Numbered from the stretch's first letter, positions 11,221 to 23,051 are shown. The stretch is 64,000 bases of DNA from Hymenopus coronatus (GCA_030762935.1 CM060887.1:14562501-14626500), one strand, 5' to 3'. The notes: generated from the letters alone by a model not told the origin. A program made the numbers and translations.

Positions 11221-11600
11221 AGGCTTTGTAAATTTGCCATAATCATATATATATAGTATTTCCTAGCAATTCATTCGGATTTGTTTAATAGAATAGAAGC
11301 TGGATTTGCTGGAATGCCCGACTAGTTAGCTATACTACCGTTGATGACACAAACGGAATCTGGGGAACTCAAAACGCCCGAGAAGCTCTATTACAGAAGC
11401 TTATGCAACTAATGGGGCTGTGAGATACACATTAGTAATATAGCCAGTTAGAGTGCATTGCATTATTGAACACAATCTGCCATCATACCTGTTCAAAGGA
11501 CATAATACGTCACAGGTCTGGCTTTCCTGCACTGAATAGCTACATGCCTTAGCCTAAATTACATACATTGATAATTAAATGGACTTTCGTAAGCAAAACA
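11221..11600. other. Low-copy spacer
   Basis: No repeat or coding signal recognised. It lies between two plus-oriented TCH copies. Confidence 0.4.
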
Positions 11601-12750
11601 TCTAATGTATTCCATTCACATGACTTTGTCTACATCTACTTATTGTTAAAAACCTTATGCTTCTATTTATTTCTGTATTCGAGAAAAATTAGCAGAAATA
11701 GCCTTATTACTTGCTTCCTTGTAAGCAGAAGCGAAATAAGGGAGTACCATAGGTTAAAGTGAAATCCAAAAGCTGGTTGCTATGTGACTGATGTTCCTTT
11801 GTTTGTATTGACAGGAGTTGACAAATTACTGTATGAGAAAAATATGAGTTTTTCAAAGCTGAAACCAAAAACAAGGAATATCTCAAAAACGATTATCTGC
11901 ATGAAAACAATTGTATGACATAAATTGTGTGTTTTAACGTGCTCTACATATTTTCTATGGTAAGGTTTAGTCCATCTCTTACGGTTTAGCAGTTAAGCAA
12001 AATTCATCCAGGATAAAGTAGATTTTAGAGGCTATTCCCAGAAAATTCAATGCATTCAATATACATTTTATTTTTCAGGAAAGTCACCCTCCGTGGTGTA
12101 ATGGTTACCATGCTGACTTCATATAACCAAGGTCGTGGGTTCAAACCTGGCGGAGGACGATGGATTTTTTCGGGCGTAAAAATCCTTATCATGGTTTCCT
12201 TCGGAAGGGAAGTAAAGCCGTTGGTCCCGTGTCGTAGATTTACGGCACGTAAAAGAACCTCAAGCCTGATAGAGAGGCCTCTGAGCAAAATTAAGCGGTC
12301 TTTCACGCCCAATTTACAATGGGATGCTGAGAACCACAGCAGTTAAAGAGCGTCCATAAATAAAACGCCATTTATTGTATATTTTGTCAGGAAAATATCT
12401 TTAATATACGATATTTTAATCAAAATCGCTAGAGCCAGTTTTGAGAAAAAAAAATCGAAAAAATTTCCAAGTAAAGGGTAGCTGGGGGTGGGAGATTTTT
12501 CTTCAAAATCTTCGTGTCGTACCCTTGGAAGATACCAAATTTAATACCAAGTTCGGTATGCTACGGTCTTTTCGTTTTTGAGCTATGCTGTTCACAGACA
12601 CACACACGGACCTTTTTCTAAAAATGCTTTATTTTTGGATTCAGAGGGACCCAAAACATGTATTTCCGGTGAAATCTCGGTATCGAATTTTAGGGTGGAA
12701 TGCAATACTTTCTCTATACACTATGTACATAGTACGTGTAGAGAAATTAA
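11601..12750 (+). mobile_element. TCH element, complete, split by SINE-B
   Basis: Runs from TCTAATGTATTCCATTCACATGA to the hairpin ACTATGTACATAGTACGTGTAGAG. SINE-B interrupts it at about 12083-12365. The TCH blocks on either side are in order and duplicated over ATTTTTCAGGAAA / ATTTTGTCAGGAAA, consistent with a SINE target duplication. Confidence 0.87.
12087..12364 (+). mobile_element. SINE-B copy nested in TCH
   Basis: Complete copy: A box GTGGTGTAATGGTTA, B box GGGTTCAAACCT, CGTAGATTTACGGCACGTA in the body, and end CGTCCATAAATAA. The nesting shows it is younger than the TCH copy around it. Confidence 0.88.
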
Positions 12751-12762
12751 TAGAAGCACCAC

Positions 12763-12818
12763 ATAAATAATTAGTAATAATAATAATATTAATAATAATA
12801 TTATTAATAATAATAATA

Positions 12819-12855
<37 letters not shown>

Positions 12856-12858
12856 TGA
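12763..12858. repeat. (TAA)n microsatellite
   Basis: Slightly interrupted TAA repeats, with two TTATTAATAATA inversions and a short GATGATGAG end. The long leucine-rich frame that it opens on the minus strand is an artefact. Confidence 0.95.
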
Positions 12859-13298
12859 TGAGAAAGACGAGGAAGAACAGAAGTGAAATATGAAAGTGTC
12901 AGCTGCATCCATTACAATTAGCATTGAGGAACTTTTTTCCCCTTCACTGATTGGAATTTTATTCGGGTCGTGTTTCTGATTCATATCTTGATGAGAGCGA
13001 ATGTCATGGATGTGGCAACAGTGTCTGCGTTGCGGGTTGTAGTAGTAGGGGGCTGGTCTAATAACCATACATTACAGCGGTGTCCGGCACAGTCGCAGCG
13101 TACAGGCGAGGACACGTGCAAATGGGCCCCACACCTGTCGCAACAATCGATCAATCGACAGGTGTCTCGCACATCCTCCTCTGGGCGCTCGCTACTTGCG
13201 ATCTTACAAAGTAAACAGGCAATTTAGATAACTGAATTAAATACAGGGTTAAAATGTATATTAAAATATCACTTGCTAAGGTAAAACAACTGTGAATT
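12859..13298. other. Low-copy GC-richer spacer with a perfect 10-bp hairpin
   Basis: Noticeably less AT-rich than its surroundings. ACACCTGTCG (13131-13140) and CGACAGGTGT (13156-13165) form a perfect stem with a 15-base loop containing ATCGAT. The 85-codon plus frame at 12970-13227 is not recognisable. It could be a remnant of a promoter-proximal or exonic host sequence, but nothing proves it. Confidence 0.4.
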
Positions 13299-13570
13299 TG
13301 ACCTTCGTGGTCGAGTGGTCAGCGAGCTAACTTCTCACCCGGAGGTCCCGGGTTCAATTCCCGGCTGGGGCGGGGAATTTTTCTTTAACCAGAATTATTC
13401 CCTATCCCCCACAGACTCTGAAAGTATGTTTGGGAGAGTGAATGTGTGTGAGTGTGTTCCAGAAAAATAAAAGGATTTAAACGCAACGTAAAGAATCTAC
13501 AGAAAAGTTGTTTCTAATGCAAAGCCTCCGATACGTTAAAGGGGGCTACATAAATGAAACAACAACAAAA
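13299..13570 (+). mobile_element. SINE-C copy, full-length
   Basis: tRNA-derived. A box TGGTCGAGTGGTCAGC, B box GGGTTCAATTCCC, then GGGGCGGGGAATTTTTC and CCCTATCCCCCACAGA in the body, with a short TGTG stretch. The tail is AACGTTAAAGGGGGCTACATAAATGAAAC. Members on both strands (40150, 46231, 48589, 62475) define it. Confidence 0.88.
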
Positions 13571-13572
13571 AA

Positions 13573-14696
13573 TCTGATGTCTTCCATTACATGACTTTTT
13601 CTACACCTCTGCACCAAATTATTGTTAAAAAGTTTATTCTTCTGTTTACTTCATGCTAATCGAAAAACAATTAGCAGAAACAGTCTTATTACTTGCTTCC
13701 TTGTAAGTAGAAGAGAAGTAAGGGAGTACTATAGCTTTAAGTGATAGTCAAAAGCTGGTTGCTAGGTGACTGAAGTTCCTTTTTTTGTATGGACAGAAGT
13801 TGACAAATTCCTGTATGAGAAAGTTACCATTTTAAAGCTGAAACCAATTACAATGAATATCTCAAAAACGGTCAGTTCTAACGAAACAATGTATATAACA
13901 TAAATTATATGTTTTAACGAGCTCTATATTTTCTATTCAGAAAGTTTTTGTCTATCACTTAAAGTGTACCAGTTACACAAAATTTCGCAAAATTCATACA
14001 GAATAAAAGTGTCTTCAGAGTTTGTTCCAAAAAATTCAAGATATACAATTTGTCATAAAATATCTTTAATATGCATTGTTTTAATCAAAATCGTAATAGC
14101 CATTCTTGAGAAAATCAGCATTTTATATCTTTTTCCATATAAAGGGTAGTTGGGGGTGGGGATATATTGTAGAAAATCTTCGTGTCACATCCTTGAAAGA
14201 TACTGAACTTAAATACTAAGTTTCGTGTTTTACCGACTTTTTTAGTTATCGTGTTCACGGATTTTTTTCTAAAAAGTCTGTTTTTGGATACAAGGGACCC
14301 TAAAAAGTCTATTTCAGGTTTAATCTCGTTATTGAATTTTCGGGTGGAGTTGACCTCTGTGATGACTCCCTGGCACAGCTCACTAAGAGCCTTGGCCCAC
14401 CGCCCGGCCGCTGCGTCCCACATCTCGGTCCATTACACACGTCATGGATGGGGTGCAGCATTGGGGAGACGTGGTCAGCTCTTCGAGCCCCCCCCCCGGC
14501 CAGTTAATGCGGTCTTCACGACCTGGAGCCGCTACTTCTCCATTAAGTAGCTCTTCAAATGGCCCCCCAGGGACCTCACTAGGCTTAGTGCACGCCGGTA
14601 CTGGGAATCGAACCCAGGTCTCCCGCTTGGCAAGCAGCAACAATACCATCGCGCTAAGGAGAAGACCTATGTACATAGTACTTGTAGAGAAAGTAA
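13573..14696 (+). mobile_element. TCH element, complete, split by SINE-D
   Basis: Starts TCTGATGTCTTCCATTACATGAC directly after the SINE-C tail. An inverted SINE-D sits at 14349-14671, close to the 3' end. The hairpin's remaining half (ATGTACATAGTACTTGTAGAG) follows it. Confidence 0.83.
14349..14671 (-). mobile_element. SINE-D copy nested in TCH
   Basis: On the minus strand the head reads a GATGGTATTG start, an A-box relic and the B box GGGTTCGATTCCC. Conserved body blocks follow: GCCACTAGTGAGGTCCC-like text, GGAGCCGCTACTTCTCC and GGGACGCAGCGGCCGGGCGG. Alignment with the plus copy at 25014-25339 sets the borders. It replaced or destroyed the left arm of the TCH hairpin. Confidence 0.8.
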
Positions 14697-14803
14697 ACAG
14701 CAGTAATTTGTTATTGAAACTTTTTTATTGTTTCCTGAAGTATTTTCCTTAATGGCCAATACGCTTTTGCATGCGTTCGAGCCATTATTCATAACACATC
14801 AGC

Positions 14804-15674
14804 TTTTTGCTTTCTCTATACGTACAATGTACATAGTGTATAGAGAAGGTATTGTAATATACCCAAAAATTCGATACCGACATTTCATCATGTATGTTTT
14901 GAGACCCCCTGGAACCAAAAAAAGCACACCTAGAAACATGTCCGTGTGTGTGTGTCTGTCTGTCTGTCAGTCTGTGTTTGTGTGTGTGTGCCTGCGTTGC
15001 TTAAAAAAGACCGTAAAAAACGAAACTTGGTATTTAAGTTTGGTATCTTCCAAGGATGCGACACGAAAATTTTCAAGAAAATTCCCCCACCACTAACTAC
15101 CCATCACATGGAAAAAATTTCGAAATTTTGATTTTCTTAAAAATGGCTATAACAATTTTGATTAAAATCTCCTATATATTAGATATTTACTTGACAAATA
15201 AAAGGTATATATTGAATGTTCTGGGAATAGCCTCTGAAGACTACTTTATTCTGGATGAATTTTACGGATTTTTGCATAACTGCTAAACCGTAAGAGATGG
15301 ACTAAAACTTACCACAGAAAATGTAGAGCAAATTAAAATATACAATTTATGTCATATACAATTTTTCGTGCAGTTGGTCGTTTTTAAGACATTCCTTGTT
15401 TTTAGCTTCAGCTTTGAAAAACATACTTTTCTCATACAGGAATTTGTCATCTCCTGTCCATACAAACAAAGGAACTTCAGTCACATAGCAACCAGCTTTT
15501 GACTATCACTTTAACCTATACTACACCCTTATTTCGTTTCTACTTACAAGGAAGCAAGTAATAAGACTATTTTTGCTAATATTTTCTCGATTAGCATAAA
15601 GTAAATAGAACATAAGTTTTAACAATAATTTGTTACAGAGGTATAGAAAAAATCATGTGAATGGAACACATCAA
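14804..15674 (-). mobile_element. TCH element, subfamily A, complete
   Basis: The hairpin CTCTATACGTACAATGTACATAGTGTATAGAG is nearly intact. A long TGTGTG/TCTG tract lies at 14945-14990. The TC end is slightly changed (GGAACACATCAAA). Only the subterminal repeat has decayed. Confidence 0.88.
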
Positions 15675-16066
15675 ACCTTTTTCAAAATATTTCGTAATTT
15701 CTATATCTACTTTCCTGAGATAGACTTTTCTGCCATAGATGTACATTATCGTGTGTTTCAAAACTATGTTTATCATAACGGTTAGCAATTGTTTTTTTGC
15801 AGGAGGCCTAGAAATATGGATGATGACATGTAACAATCACATAATGAGAGTGTTAAATTGCACTGCAGAGCGCGTATATTAAAAGTAGTTAACATTAAAA
15901 CAGAGCACGAGTAATGATAACCGCAGCGTCGGGTCGTTGCAGTGAATGATGGCAATAACCATTATAAAATATGTGGTTGCCTATTTCAGTGGCGTGCAGT
16001 CAACAGCCACTGCTCTCTGCTTCTAACCAGAAATTCTAAAGTAGACATAGATGTGAATTTTCATAT
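15675..16066. other. Low-copy spacer
   Basis: About 390 bp with no recognised repeat and no convincing frame. Confidence 0.4.
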
Positions 16067-16335
16067 AACTTCCTTTATACGAACTATGTACATAGTGTAT
16101 AGAGAAGGTATTGCATTGCATCCAAAAATTCGATACCGAGATTTCACCGGATATACATGTTTTGAGATTAACTGAGTATAAAAAAAATCATTTTTAGAAA
16201 ATTGTCCGTGTGTGTGCGTGTGTGTCTGTATGTGTGGGTGTCTGTGGGCAGCATAACTTACAAAACGAAAAGACCGTAAAGCCCAAGGATGCGACACGAA
16301 AATGTTGAAGAAAATCTCCCCAACCAATTTACAAC
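16067..16335 (-). mobile_element. TCH element, 3' part only
   Basis: Hairpin (ACTATGTACATAGTGTATAGAG), the CACC...GATTTCACCGG block, then TGTGTG/TCTG runs to CCCC-rich text. It ends where a short low-copy segment (to 16462) begins. Confidence 0.75.
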
Positions 16336-16462
16336 CAATATTTCCAATTAATGACACCTGTGAGACATATTGATTACGCAAAATATTTAATTAATGTCAT
16401 TTATAGCTCTCAATATTTGACTGACCAGCAATGAAATCACAGGAAAAGTTCCATATGAAAAA

Positions 16463-17112
16463 ATATGATCTGTTCCATTCACATGACTTTCTCTACATCT
16501 CTGCAACAAATTGTAGTTAAAAACTTGATGCTTCTGTTTACTTCTTGCTAATTAACAGAAATAGTCTAATTACTTGCTTCCTGGTTGCTATGTAACTGGA
16601 GTTCTTTTGTTTGTATGGATAGGAGTTAAGAAATTATTGTATGAGAAAAGTATAAGTTTTTCAAAGCTAAAACGAAAAACCAGGAATATCTTAAAAATGA
16701 TCAACTCCACGAAAAAAATGTATATGACATAAATTGTGTGTTTTATCGTGAGCTACATTTTCTGTGTAGTAAGTTTTCCCCCATCTCCTACAGTTTAGCA
16801 GTTGTACACAATTCCGTTAAATTCACCAGAATAAAGTAGTCTTCAGGGGCTATTCCCAGAAAATTCATGATATACATTTTATTTGTCAGGTAAGTATCTT
16901 TAATATACGATATTTTAATCAAAGTCATTAGAGCCATTTTTAAGAAAATCAAAATTTTCAAAATTTTTTCCATGTAAAGGATAGTTTGGGGTGGGGAGAT
17001 TTTCTTGAAGATTTTCGTGTCGCATCCTTGAAAGATACCAAACTTAAATACCAAGGTTGGGCTTTACGATCTTTTCGTTTTTGAGCTGTGCTGCCCACAG
17101 ACAAACACATAC
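16463..17112 (+). mobile_element. TCH element, subfamily A, lacking its 3' end
   Basis: Starts TATGATCTGTTCCATTCACATGACTTTCTCTA. It stops inside the CA tract (CAGACAAACACATAC), where a minus-oriented copy starts with a C run. The pair is joined 3' region to 3' region. Confidence 0.8.
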
Positions 17113-17116
17113 AATC

Positions 17117-17704
17117 TCCCCCCCCCCCAATCTACCTTTTACTTGAAAGAAATTTAGAACATTTTGATTTTCTCAAAAATGGGTCTAGCGGTTTTGATTA
17201 AAATCCCGTATATTAAATATATTTAAGTGGCAAATGAAATGTATATCTTGGATTTTCTGGGAATAGCCTCTAAAGACCTCTTTATTGTGAATGAAATTTG
17301 CTGAATTTTGCGTAACTGGTAAACTGTAAGAGATACATAAAACCTTACTACACAAATACACAATTTATGTCATATAAGCTTTTTTTTTCTCAAGAAATTG
17401 GAAATTTCTGAGATATTCCTTGTTACTTGTTTCAGATTTAAAATAGTGAAACTTTTCTCACACTGAAAATTGTAAACTCCTGGTCATGCATAGACATGGA
17501 ATCCAACCCCATGGCAACCAGTTTTTAAGAGATTTGACATTCGTTATTCTCTAATTTTCCTTCTACTTACAAGGAAGCAAATAAGTAAGAAAAGTTCTGC
17601 TAATGTTTATCTCGATTATCATAAAGCATATGGAAGAATAAGCTTTTTTAACAATAATTTGTTATATCAATGTAGAGAAAGTCATGTGATTGGAGCACAT
17701 CAAG
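17117..17704 (-). mobile_element. TCH element, subfamily B, lacking its 3' end
   Basis: B-type middle: ACTCCTGGTCATGCATAGAC and AACCAGTTTTTAAGAGATT in place of the A-type sequence. The TC end closes with GTGATTGGAGCACATCAAGA. The CA tract and hairpin are absent. Confidence 0.78.
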
Positions 17705-17728
17705 ACTTTTCCACATATGAACTGAACT

Positions 17729-17955
17729 GGGAGATTTTGTTGAGACTCTTGGAAGTCGCAGAACTTAAGTATACAATATATTTAACCGAGTTATCTTTTT
17801 AGAGCTAACATATTCACACACAACACGGACGTTTTTCTAATTTTTATTTATTCAGAAGACCTCAAACATGTATATGCAGTACAATCACCGTATCGATATT
17901 TTAGCTGGAATATAATATCTGCACTACTTATTATGTACTTGATAGATAAAATAAA
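17729..17955 (+). mobile_element. TCH element, degraded 3' part
   Basis: Recognisable blocks are GGGAGATTTT, AGTTATC, CACACAC, CTCAAACATGTAT and a decayed hairpin around ACTTATTATGTACTTG. Divergence is higher than in neighbouring copies. Confidence 0.6.
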
Positions 17956-18049
17956 ATACGAATAGCGATTTTATTCTTAACAAAAGTAGAATATTTAAAC
18001 ATTGAAATAAAATTATTTCAGAAACAGTTAACGTCACAAAAATTGTTTT

Positions 18050-19136
18050 TCAAATAAACTATTTTGTGTAGTTTAATAAAATATACATTTCTTCTTTATT
18101 TAAGGATTTGCCTTTTTCTTACATTTGATTCAGAATGAAGAGGGTTTCGCAGACCATTCCCAGACTGTTCAAGATACACATTTTATCCGTCATCGTCTGT
18201 CATCTTAATAATATTTATTAAAGTACCATATGCTTTAGTGCTATTTTTAAAAAATAAAAAACATCAAACATTGCTCCACGTAAAGTTTAATTTGAGATGT
18301 GAGATTGATTATCTTGAAAATGCTCGTATAACATTCTTGGAAAATCCTGAATGAAAATTCCAAATTTGGCATTTATCGGTCATTTTCATATACAGGGTGA
18401 TTTATATAGAGCTGACACATTTCTTTCATTAATTATTATTTTATGCTAGCGACAACTTATACCTAATTTGTAGAGGAATTTTGGGAGATTATTTCCCTCA
18501 ATAGCAAATGTTGAAAATGTCCTCCATCCTGCATAAGACACAACTCAACACATCGTTCCATGTTACTGGCCACTCGGAGGACGTGTGTCGTAAACCCTGT
18601 CTTTTAAGTAACCACATAGAAAGAAGTCCGGGGATGTCAAATCCGGAGATCTCGGTGGCCATAGGTACCTGGAAATTATCCGGTCGTCAAAGAAACTTGC
18701 AATTAGGTCCACGGATTCATTTGATGTATGACATGTAGCGCCATCTTGCTGAAAATATCCTTGACTCAGCTCTACATCGTACTGCATTTTCACGTCGACT
18801 ACAAGAACAAAATATCGAAACAGCCGCTAGCAATGCAATTAGGAGTAAAACATAAACATCTGCGCATCTAGTGACAAGGAATGGAAACTCCAGAACATTT
18901 TGCTTATTTTGGTACTAAAATTGGGTCGTTAAATGGATTTCCAAATGGAATAATTAAAGAAAGAAATGTGTCAGTTCTACATAAATCACTCTGTAGAATT
19001 AACTCTTTCTTAAAATGTTTTGGGTATAGGGAACCTCAAAATAGTATTTCATGTGAAATCTCTGAATCGAATTTTTGGGCGGAATGCAATAGTTTCTCTG
19101 TCCAAGTATCATGTACTATTTAGAGAAAATAATAAA
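18050..19136 (+). mobile_element. TCH element, degraded, split by a Tc1/mariner-type relic
   Basis: The left part (to 18390) lacks the TC end. The right part (from 18996) runs AAAATGTTTTGGGTATAG, CATGTGAAATC, to the decayed hairpin CATGTACTATTTAGAG. The relic's site and orientation parallel those in the copy at 7434-8492. Confidence 0.72.
18391..18995 (-). mobile_element. Tc1/mariner-superfamily relic, second copy
   Basis: Terminal inverted repeats TACAGGGTGATTTATATAGA and TACAGAGTGATTTATGTAGA, starting and ending with TA. Minus 18563-18793 encodes the same transposase core slice (QQDGATCH, then WPPRSPDLTSPDFFLCGYLKD) as the copy at 7710. It has a deletion of about 70 bp relative to that copy, and keeps about 60 bp near the right end that the other has lost. 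Confidence 0.8.
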
Positions 19137-19149
19137 AACTGTTAAGGCT

Positions 19150-19505
19150 CACTTTGAGAAATAAAAAATACCAAACATTATTCCACGTAAGGTCTAGTTT
19201 GAGGTGGGAGATTTTCTTGAAAATCTTCGTATCACATCCTTGGAAGACGCTGGATGTAAATACTAAGTTTGACATTTATCGAACATTTTTATATAGAATC
19301 ACCTGTTACGTTTTTGGTTATAGAAAGGCTCAAAACATGTATTTCATGTGAAATCTTGGTATCGAATTTTTGGGTGAAATGCAATACTTACTCTGTATGC
19401 TAAAATCACGTAGCAAAGCTAAATAAGAAGTCTGTTTTTGTTTCAGGTGCCTCAAAACATGTATTTCAAGTGAAACCTCGACATTGAATATTTGGAATTT
19501 ACTAA
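19150..19505 (+). mobile_element. TCH 3' parts, two in tandem, one with a possible solo transposon end
   Basis: The first piece (19150-19425) carries TTCCACGTAAGG, GGTGGGAGATTTTCTTG and a decayed hairpin. The second (19428-19505) repeats only the CTCAAAACATGTATTTCA block. At about 19287-19310 the string TATATAGAATCACCTGTTA resembles the right inverted repeat of the Tc1/mariner relic, as if only that end remained after a deletion. Confidence 0.6.
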
Positions 19506-20177
19506 GGCTAAGCGGAAAACTGAAATGTAACGTATGTTTTCTGCTTCTTCATAAGTGATGACGTAGCAATTCTCAAACTTGGAAACTCGCATGATTCATT
19601 ATTCATTCCCTTTAGATGTTAACGACTATGGGATAAGCATAAAAGGAAGCTAACTTGGATTACGAATTGGTTTAGTGATCCGTTGAACCATTATTCATTC
19701 TTTATGAGCGCCATTTATGGACGTTACGTCATTAGCGATCGAAATTGAAGAATAGATTCTCTTTGGATAACAAAAGCCTTTTGAAAAGAATGGAAGCATA
19801 ATTTGAGACGACTTTACAAGGGTAGGAACAAAGAATAATAGCTGGAAAATAAAGTGAATGTGCGATGGAAGGAGACAGACGCTTTTAGAAAACTGAAAAG
19901 CATGTCGGAACCTAATGTATTGACTGCTACTTTAAATTCCATTTGTTAAACAGAGGTAGCAACGTTCCCCTTGTAGACCAGCCTCGTGTTTTAGGTTAAC
20001 TGCCTGTTTCTGCATACAGCACTTCAAAACACGCATTTATGTCAATATCAATGTCATTCTCTCTCTGCTGATCCCTGATTTCAGGGGAAATTTGACTAAC
20101 AACCCTCAAAAGTATATATTTAGACAGTAGCTGATAAAAGTAGCTTACCAGTTATCAATATTATTAAAAGTAAAACA
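19506..20177. other. Low-copy spacer
   Basis: No recognised repeat. Includes the run ATTTATGGACGTTACGTCATTAGCGATCG near 19720. No convincing frame. Confidence 0.4.
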
Positions 20178-21040
20178 TCTGATATGTTCCATTCACATAA
20201 CTTTCTCTAGATCTCTGCAACAAATTATTCTTAAAAGCTTATGCTTCTATTTACGTCATGCTAATCAGTAAAAAAATAGCAGAAATAGCCATATTACTTG
20301 CTTCCTTGTAAGTAGAAGCGAAATAAGGGAGTACCATAGGTTAAAGTGATAGTCAAAAGCTGGTTGCTATGTCACTGAAGTTCCTTTGTTTGTATGGACC
20401 GCAGTTGACAAATTCCTGTATGAGAACAGTAAGTTTTTCATAGCAGAAACCAAAAATGTGTAATGTCTCAAAAACAACGAACTCCACAAAAAAAAATTAC
20501 ATAACATAAATTGTGTGTCTTAATGTGCTCTACATTTTTGTGTGATAAGTTTTTATGTATCTTATAAGGTTTAGAAGTTATGCAAAATTTCGTAAAATTC
20601 ATCCACAATAAAGTAGTATTCAGGGGTGTTCCCAGAAAATTCAAGATACACATATTATTTGTCAGGTAAATATCTTTAAGATATTTTAATCAAAATCTTT
20701 AAAGCCATTTTTGAGATAATAAAAATTTTGAAATTTTTTCCAAGTAAAGGGTAGTTTGCGGTGGGGGAATTTTCTTGAAAATCTTCGTGTCACATCCTTG
20801 GAAGATACCAAACTTAAATACCAAGTTTGATGTTTTACCGACTTTTCGATTTTGAGTTATCGTGTTCACAGACATACGGATACACGGACACGCACACACG
20901 GACCTTTTTCAAAAAAAAAAAGTTGTTACAGGGTACCCTAAAACGTGTATTTCCGTTGAAATCTCGGTATTGAACTTTTGGGTGGAATGCAATCCTTTCT
21001 CTATACACTATGTACATAGTACGTGCAGAGAAAGTAAAAA
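20178..21040 (+). mobile_element. TCH element, subfamily A, complete
   Basis: TCTGATATGTTCCATTCACATAACTTTCTCTA at the start and ACTATGTACATAGTACGTGCAGAG with AAAGTAAAAA at the end. The ACAC tract is short (about 20868-20900). An A run lies next to it. Confidence 0.9.
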
Positions 21041-21405
21041 TTCTTGTCACTTAATGCTATACAATCATAACTCTCCAATGTAGCCAAATTTGGTTTCTTG
21101 TGACCACAACCTCATTGTAATTCTTCTCCATCCGCTACTCGAAAAATTTCGTATGGTCCTGTACATGCCATATTGGTGACATTCATACCATCCGCCATTT
21201 TATGGATCGATACAAGCATTATATAAGTCAATTCATGGCCTACTTGAATGAGGCCATGCTTCCGTAAATCGTGTAACGCAACAACTGAGCATCGCAGCAC
21301 ATTGAATATCAATTCCGTGAAATAGGTGAAACAAATTATAATATAATAATACATATACAATATAGAGTGTATAAATCTATGTCTATAAATATTCATATAA
21401 CAAAA
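21041..21405. repeat. Low-copy segment with a dispersed 60-bp unit
   Basis: Bases about 21196-21253 (CCATTTTATGGATCGATAC, then TTGAATGAGGC) match 59946-59996 with small gaps. The minus frames in the two copies differ, so coding identity cannot be claimed. Confidence 0.4.
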
Positions 21406-22192
21406 TCTGATGTGTTCCATTCACAAGACTTTCTCTAGCTGTTCCATATACAAACTATTCTTACAAAATATTATTATTTTATTTACATCTTGCTAATCCA
21501 GATAAACGTAAGCAGAACTGACCCTATTACTTGCTTCCTTTTAAGTAGAAGGAAAATAAGGGAATGTTCAGGCAAAACGATAGTCAACTCCTTTAAAAGC
21601 CGAACGCTATTTGAAATAATTGAAATGCCATCTGATTGCGTGCCAGGAGTAAACAAACGAGAAACGAGAAAAAAGATATCTTCCTGTTCGAGAAAAGTTT
21701 AAGTGGCTTAAAATTGAAACCACTATCATGGAATTTCTTGAAAACGGCTAACTCTACAAAAAATGCATATATCATTAATTGTGTGTTTTAATTATATCTA
21801 CATGTTTTTGTATATCTCTTACGGTTTTCCAGTTATATGAAAAGGTCCCAGAAAATGTAAGATACACGTTTCGTTTGTAGTAAACATATCTTAAACATAA
21901 GTTGGTCTTTAAATCAAAATCGTTAGAGCTATTATTGAGAAAAAAAATTCAAAACTTTTACTATGTAAAGAGTAGTTTGAAGTGGAGTGATTTTTTTGAA
22001 AGTTTTTGTGTCGCATCCTTGAAAAATACGAAACAAATACCAAGTTTATTTGTTAACGGCCGTTTCGTTTTTGAGACACTCACGGACCTCTGGGGACCTA
22101 AAACATGTATTTCCAGTGAAATCTCGAAATAGACCACTTGAGTGGAATATAATACATTGTCTATACACTATGTAAATTGTACATAAGTATTT
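21406..22192 (+). mobile_element. TCH element, degraded, B-like
   Basis: Start TCTGATGTGTTCCATTCACAAGACTTTCTCTA is clear. The middle is B-like (CCAGGAGTAAACAAACGAG). The CA tract is almost gone and the hairpin reads ACTATGTAAATTGTACATA. Confidence 0.78.
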
Positions 22193-22369
22193 TTTTTACT
22201 TTAGGAATTTTTGCGGAATGTAAATTGAGAGTTTTAATTTTGTGTTAAATAAATTATATCGAAATTATGGAAGTTAAATATTATATTTTGTTCTATAATA
22301 GAATATGTTTAATTACTACACACAACAAAGTAATTTTTTGAAATCTCTATTTAATAGTCAATTTTAAGA

Positions 22370-23051
22370 CGAGGGTTGGGGCAAAAGTCATGGGCAGCTA
22401 TTAATTTTCTTGAAGATAAGTCCGGTTGGAAAATGTGACATATACAGACAAAAGGACAAAGTGTTAACCACATGTGTGGACAATGAATAGCACTGAATAT
22501 CGTAACACACTAATTTATAACGGAAGTATACAGGGCAACATGGCCTTCACGGTGCAAAAGAATGACAACAGTTGCCATGACAAACCTGGGCCTAAAGATC
22601 CTCAAGACCTCCTACTGTCACCACACGCTGCCACGTCCACTCACTGACAGGTCGTACCGAACTTTGCTCATCACTGGTTGACACACGTCCTTGCTGAAAC
22701 TTTCCTACCCACCGTACTACTGTGCGGTATGGTAGGGCATTATTCCCAAGGGCTTCCACCAACTCACTGTGACATTCCATCGCATTTCTCCCTCGGAGAA
22801 CGGCTATTTTAATGTAAACGCGCTGATCAACACGGATTACTACCATCTCGTACGACACTCACCAACTGACTGATTTCACAACCCTCGCTGCGGTACTGCC
22901 AGCTATCACAGAGTCATCTGTTGTTCTGCATACACACTAGGCCTGCAGAACTTCCACACGACACATATACGTTTGTAATCCGTTCACATATCTACAAACA
23001 AACAAAACAAAACAAAAAAACTAGATGCCATGACTTTTGCTCCAACCCTCG
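22370..23051 (-). mobile_element. Mariner relic encoding only the DNA-binding region
   Basis: Terminal inverted repeats of 24 bp (CGAGGGTTGGGGCAAAAGTC..., one mismatch), with TA after the right end. Minus 22592-22858 encodes an 88-residue N-terminal piece. It has a helix-turn-helix pattern typical of mariner transposases (AYRTVVRW-like, here LPYRTVVRWVGKFQQGR) and then an R-P linker (SVRPVS). The catalytic domain is deleted. It is a different family from the fold-back copies, although both share CGAGGGTTG ends. Confidence 0.8.

Noticed and set aside
12721..13068. Leucine/isoleucine-run frame on the minus strand
   Set aside because: Produced by reading through the (TAA)n microsatellite. The same holds for the tyrosine run at 37357-37602.
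13299..13372. tRNA genes at SINE heads (also 1824, 7130, 12087, 25014, 31212, 39597, 62475)
   Set aside because: A and B boxes are present, but acceptor arms do not close properly, there is no terminator directly after, and each head continues into a conserved SINE body.
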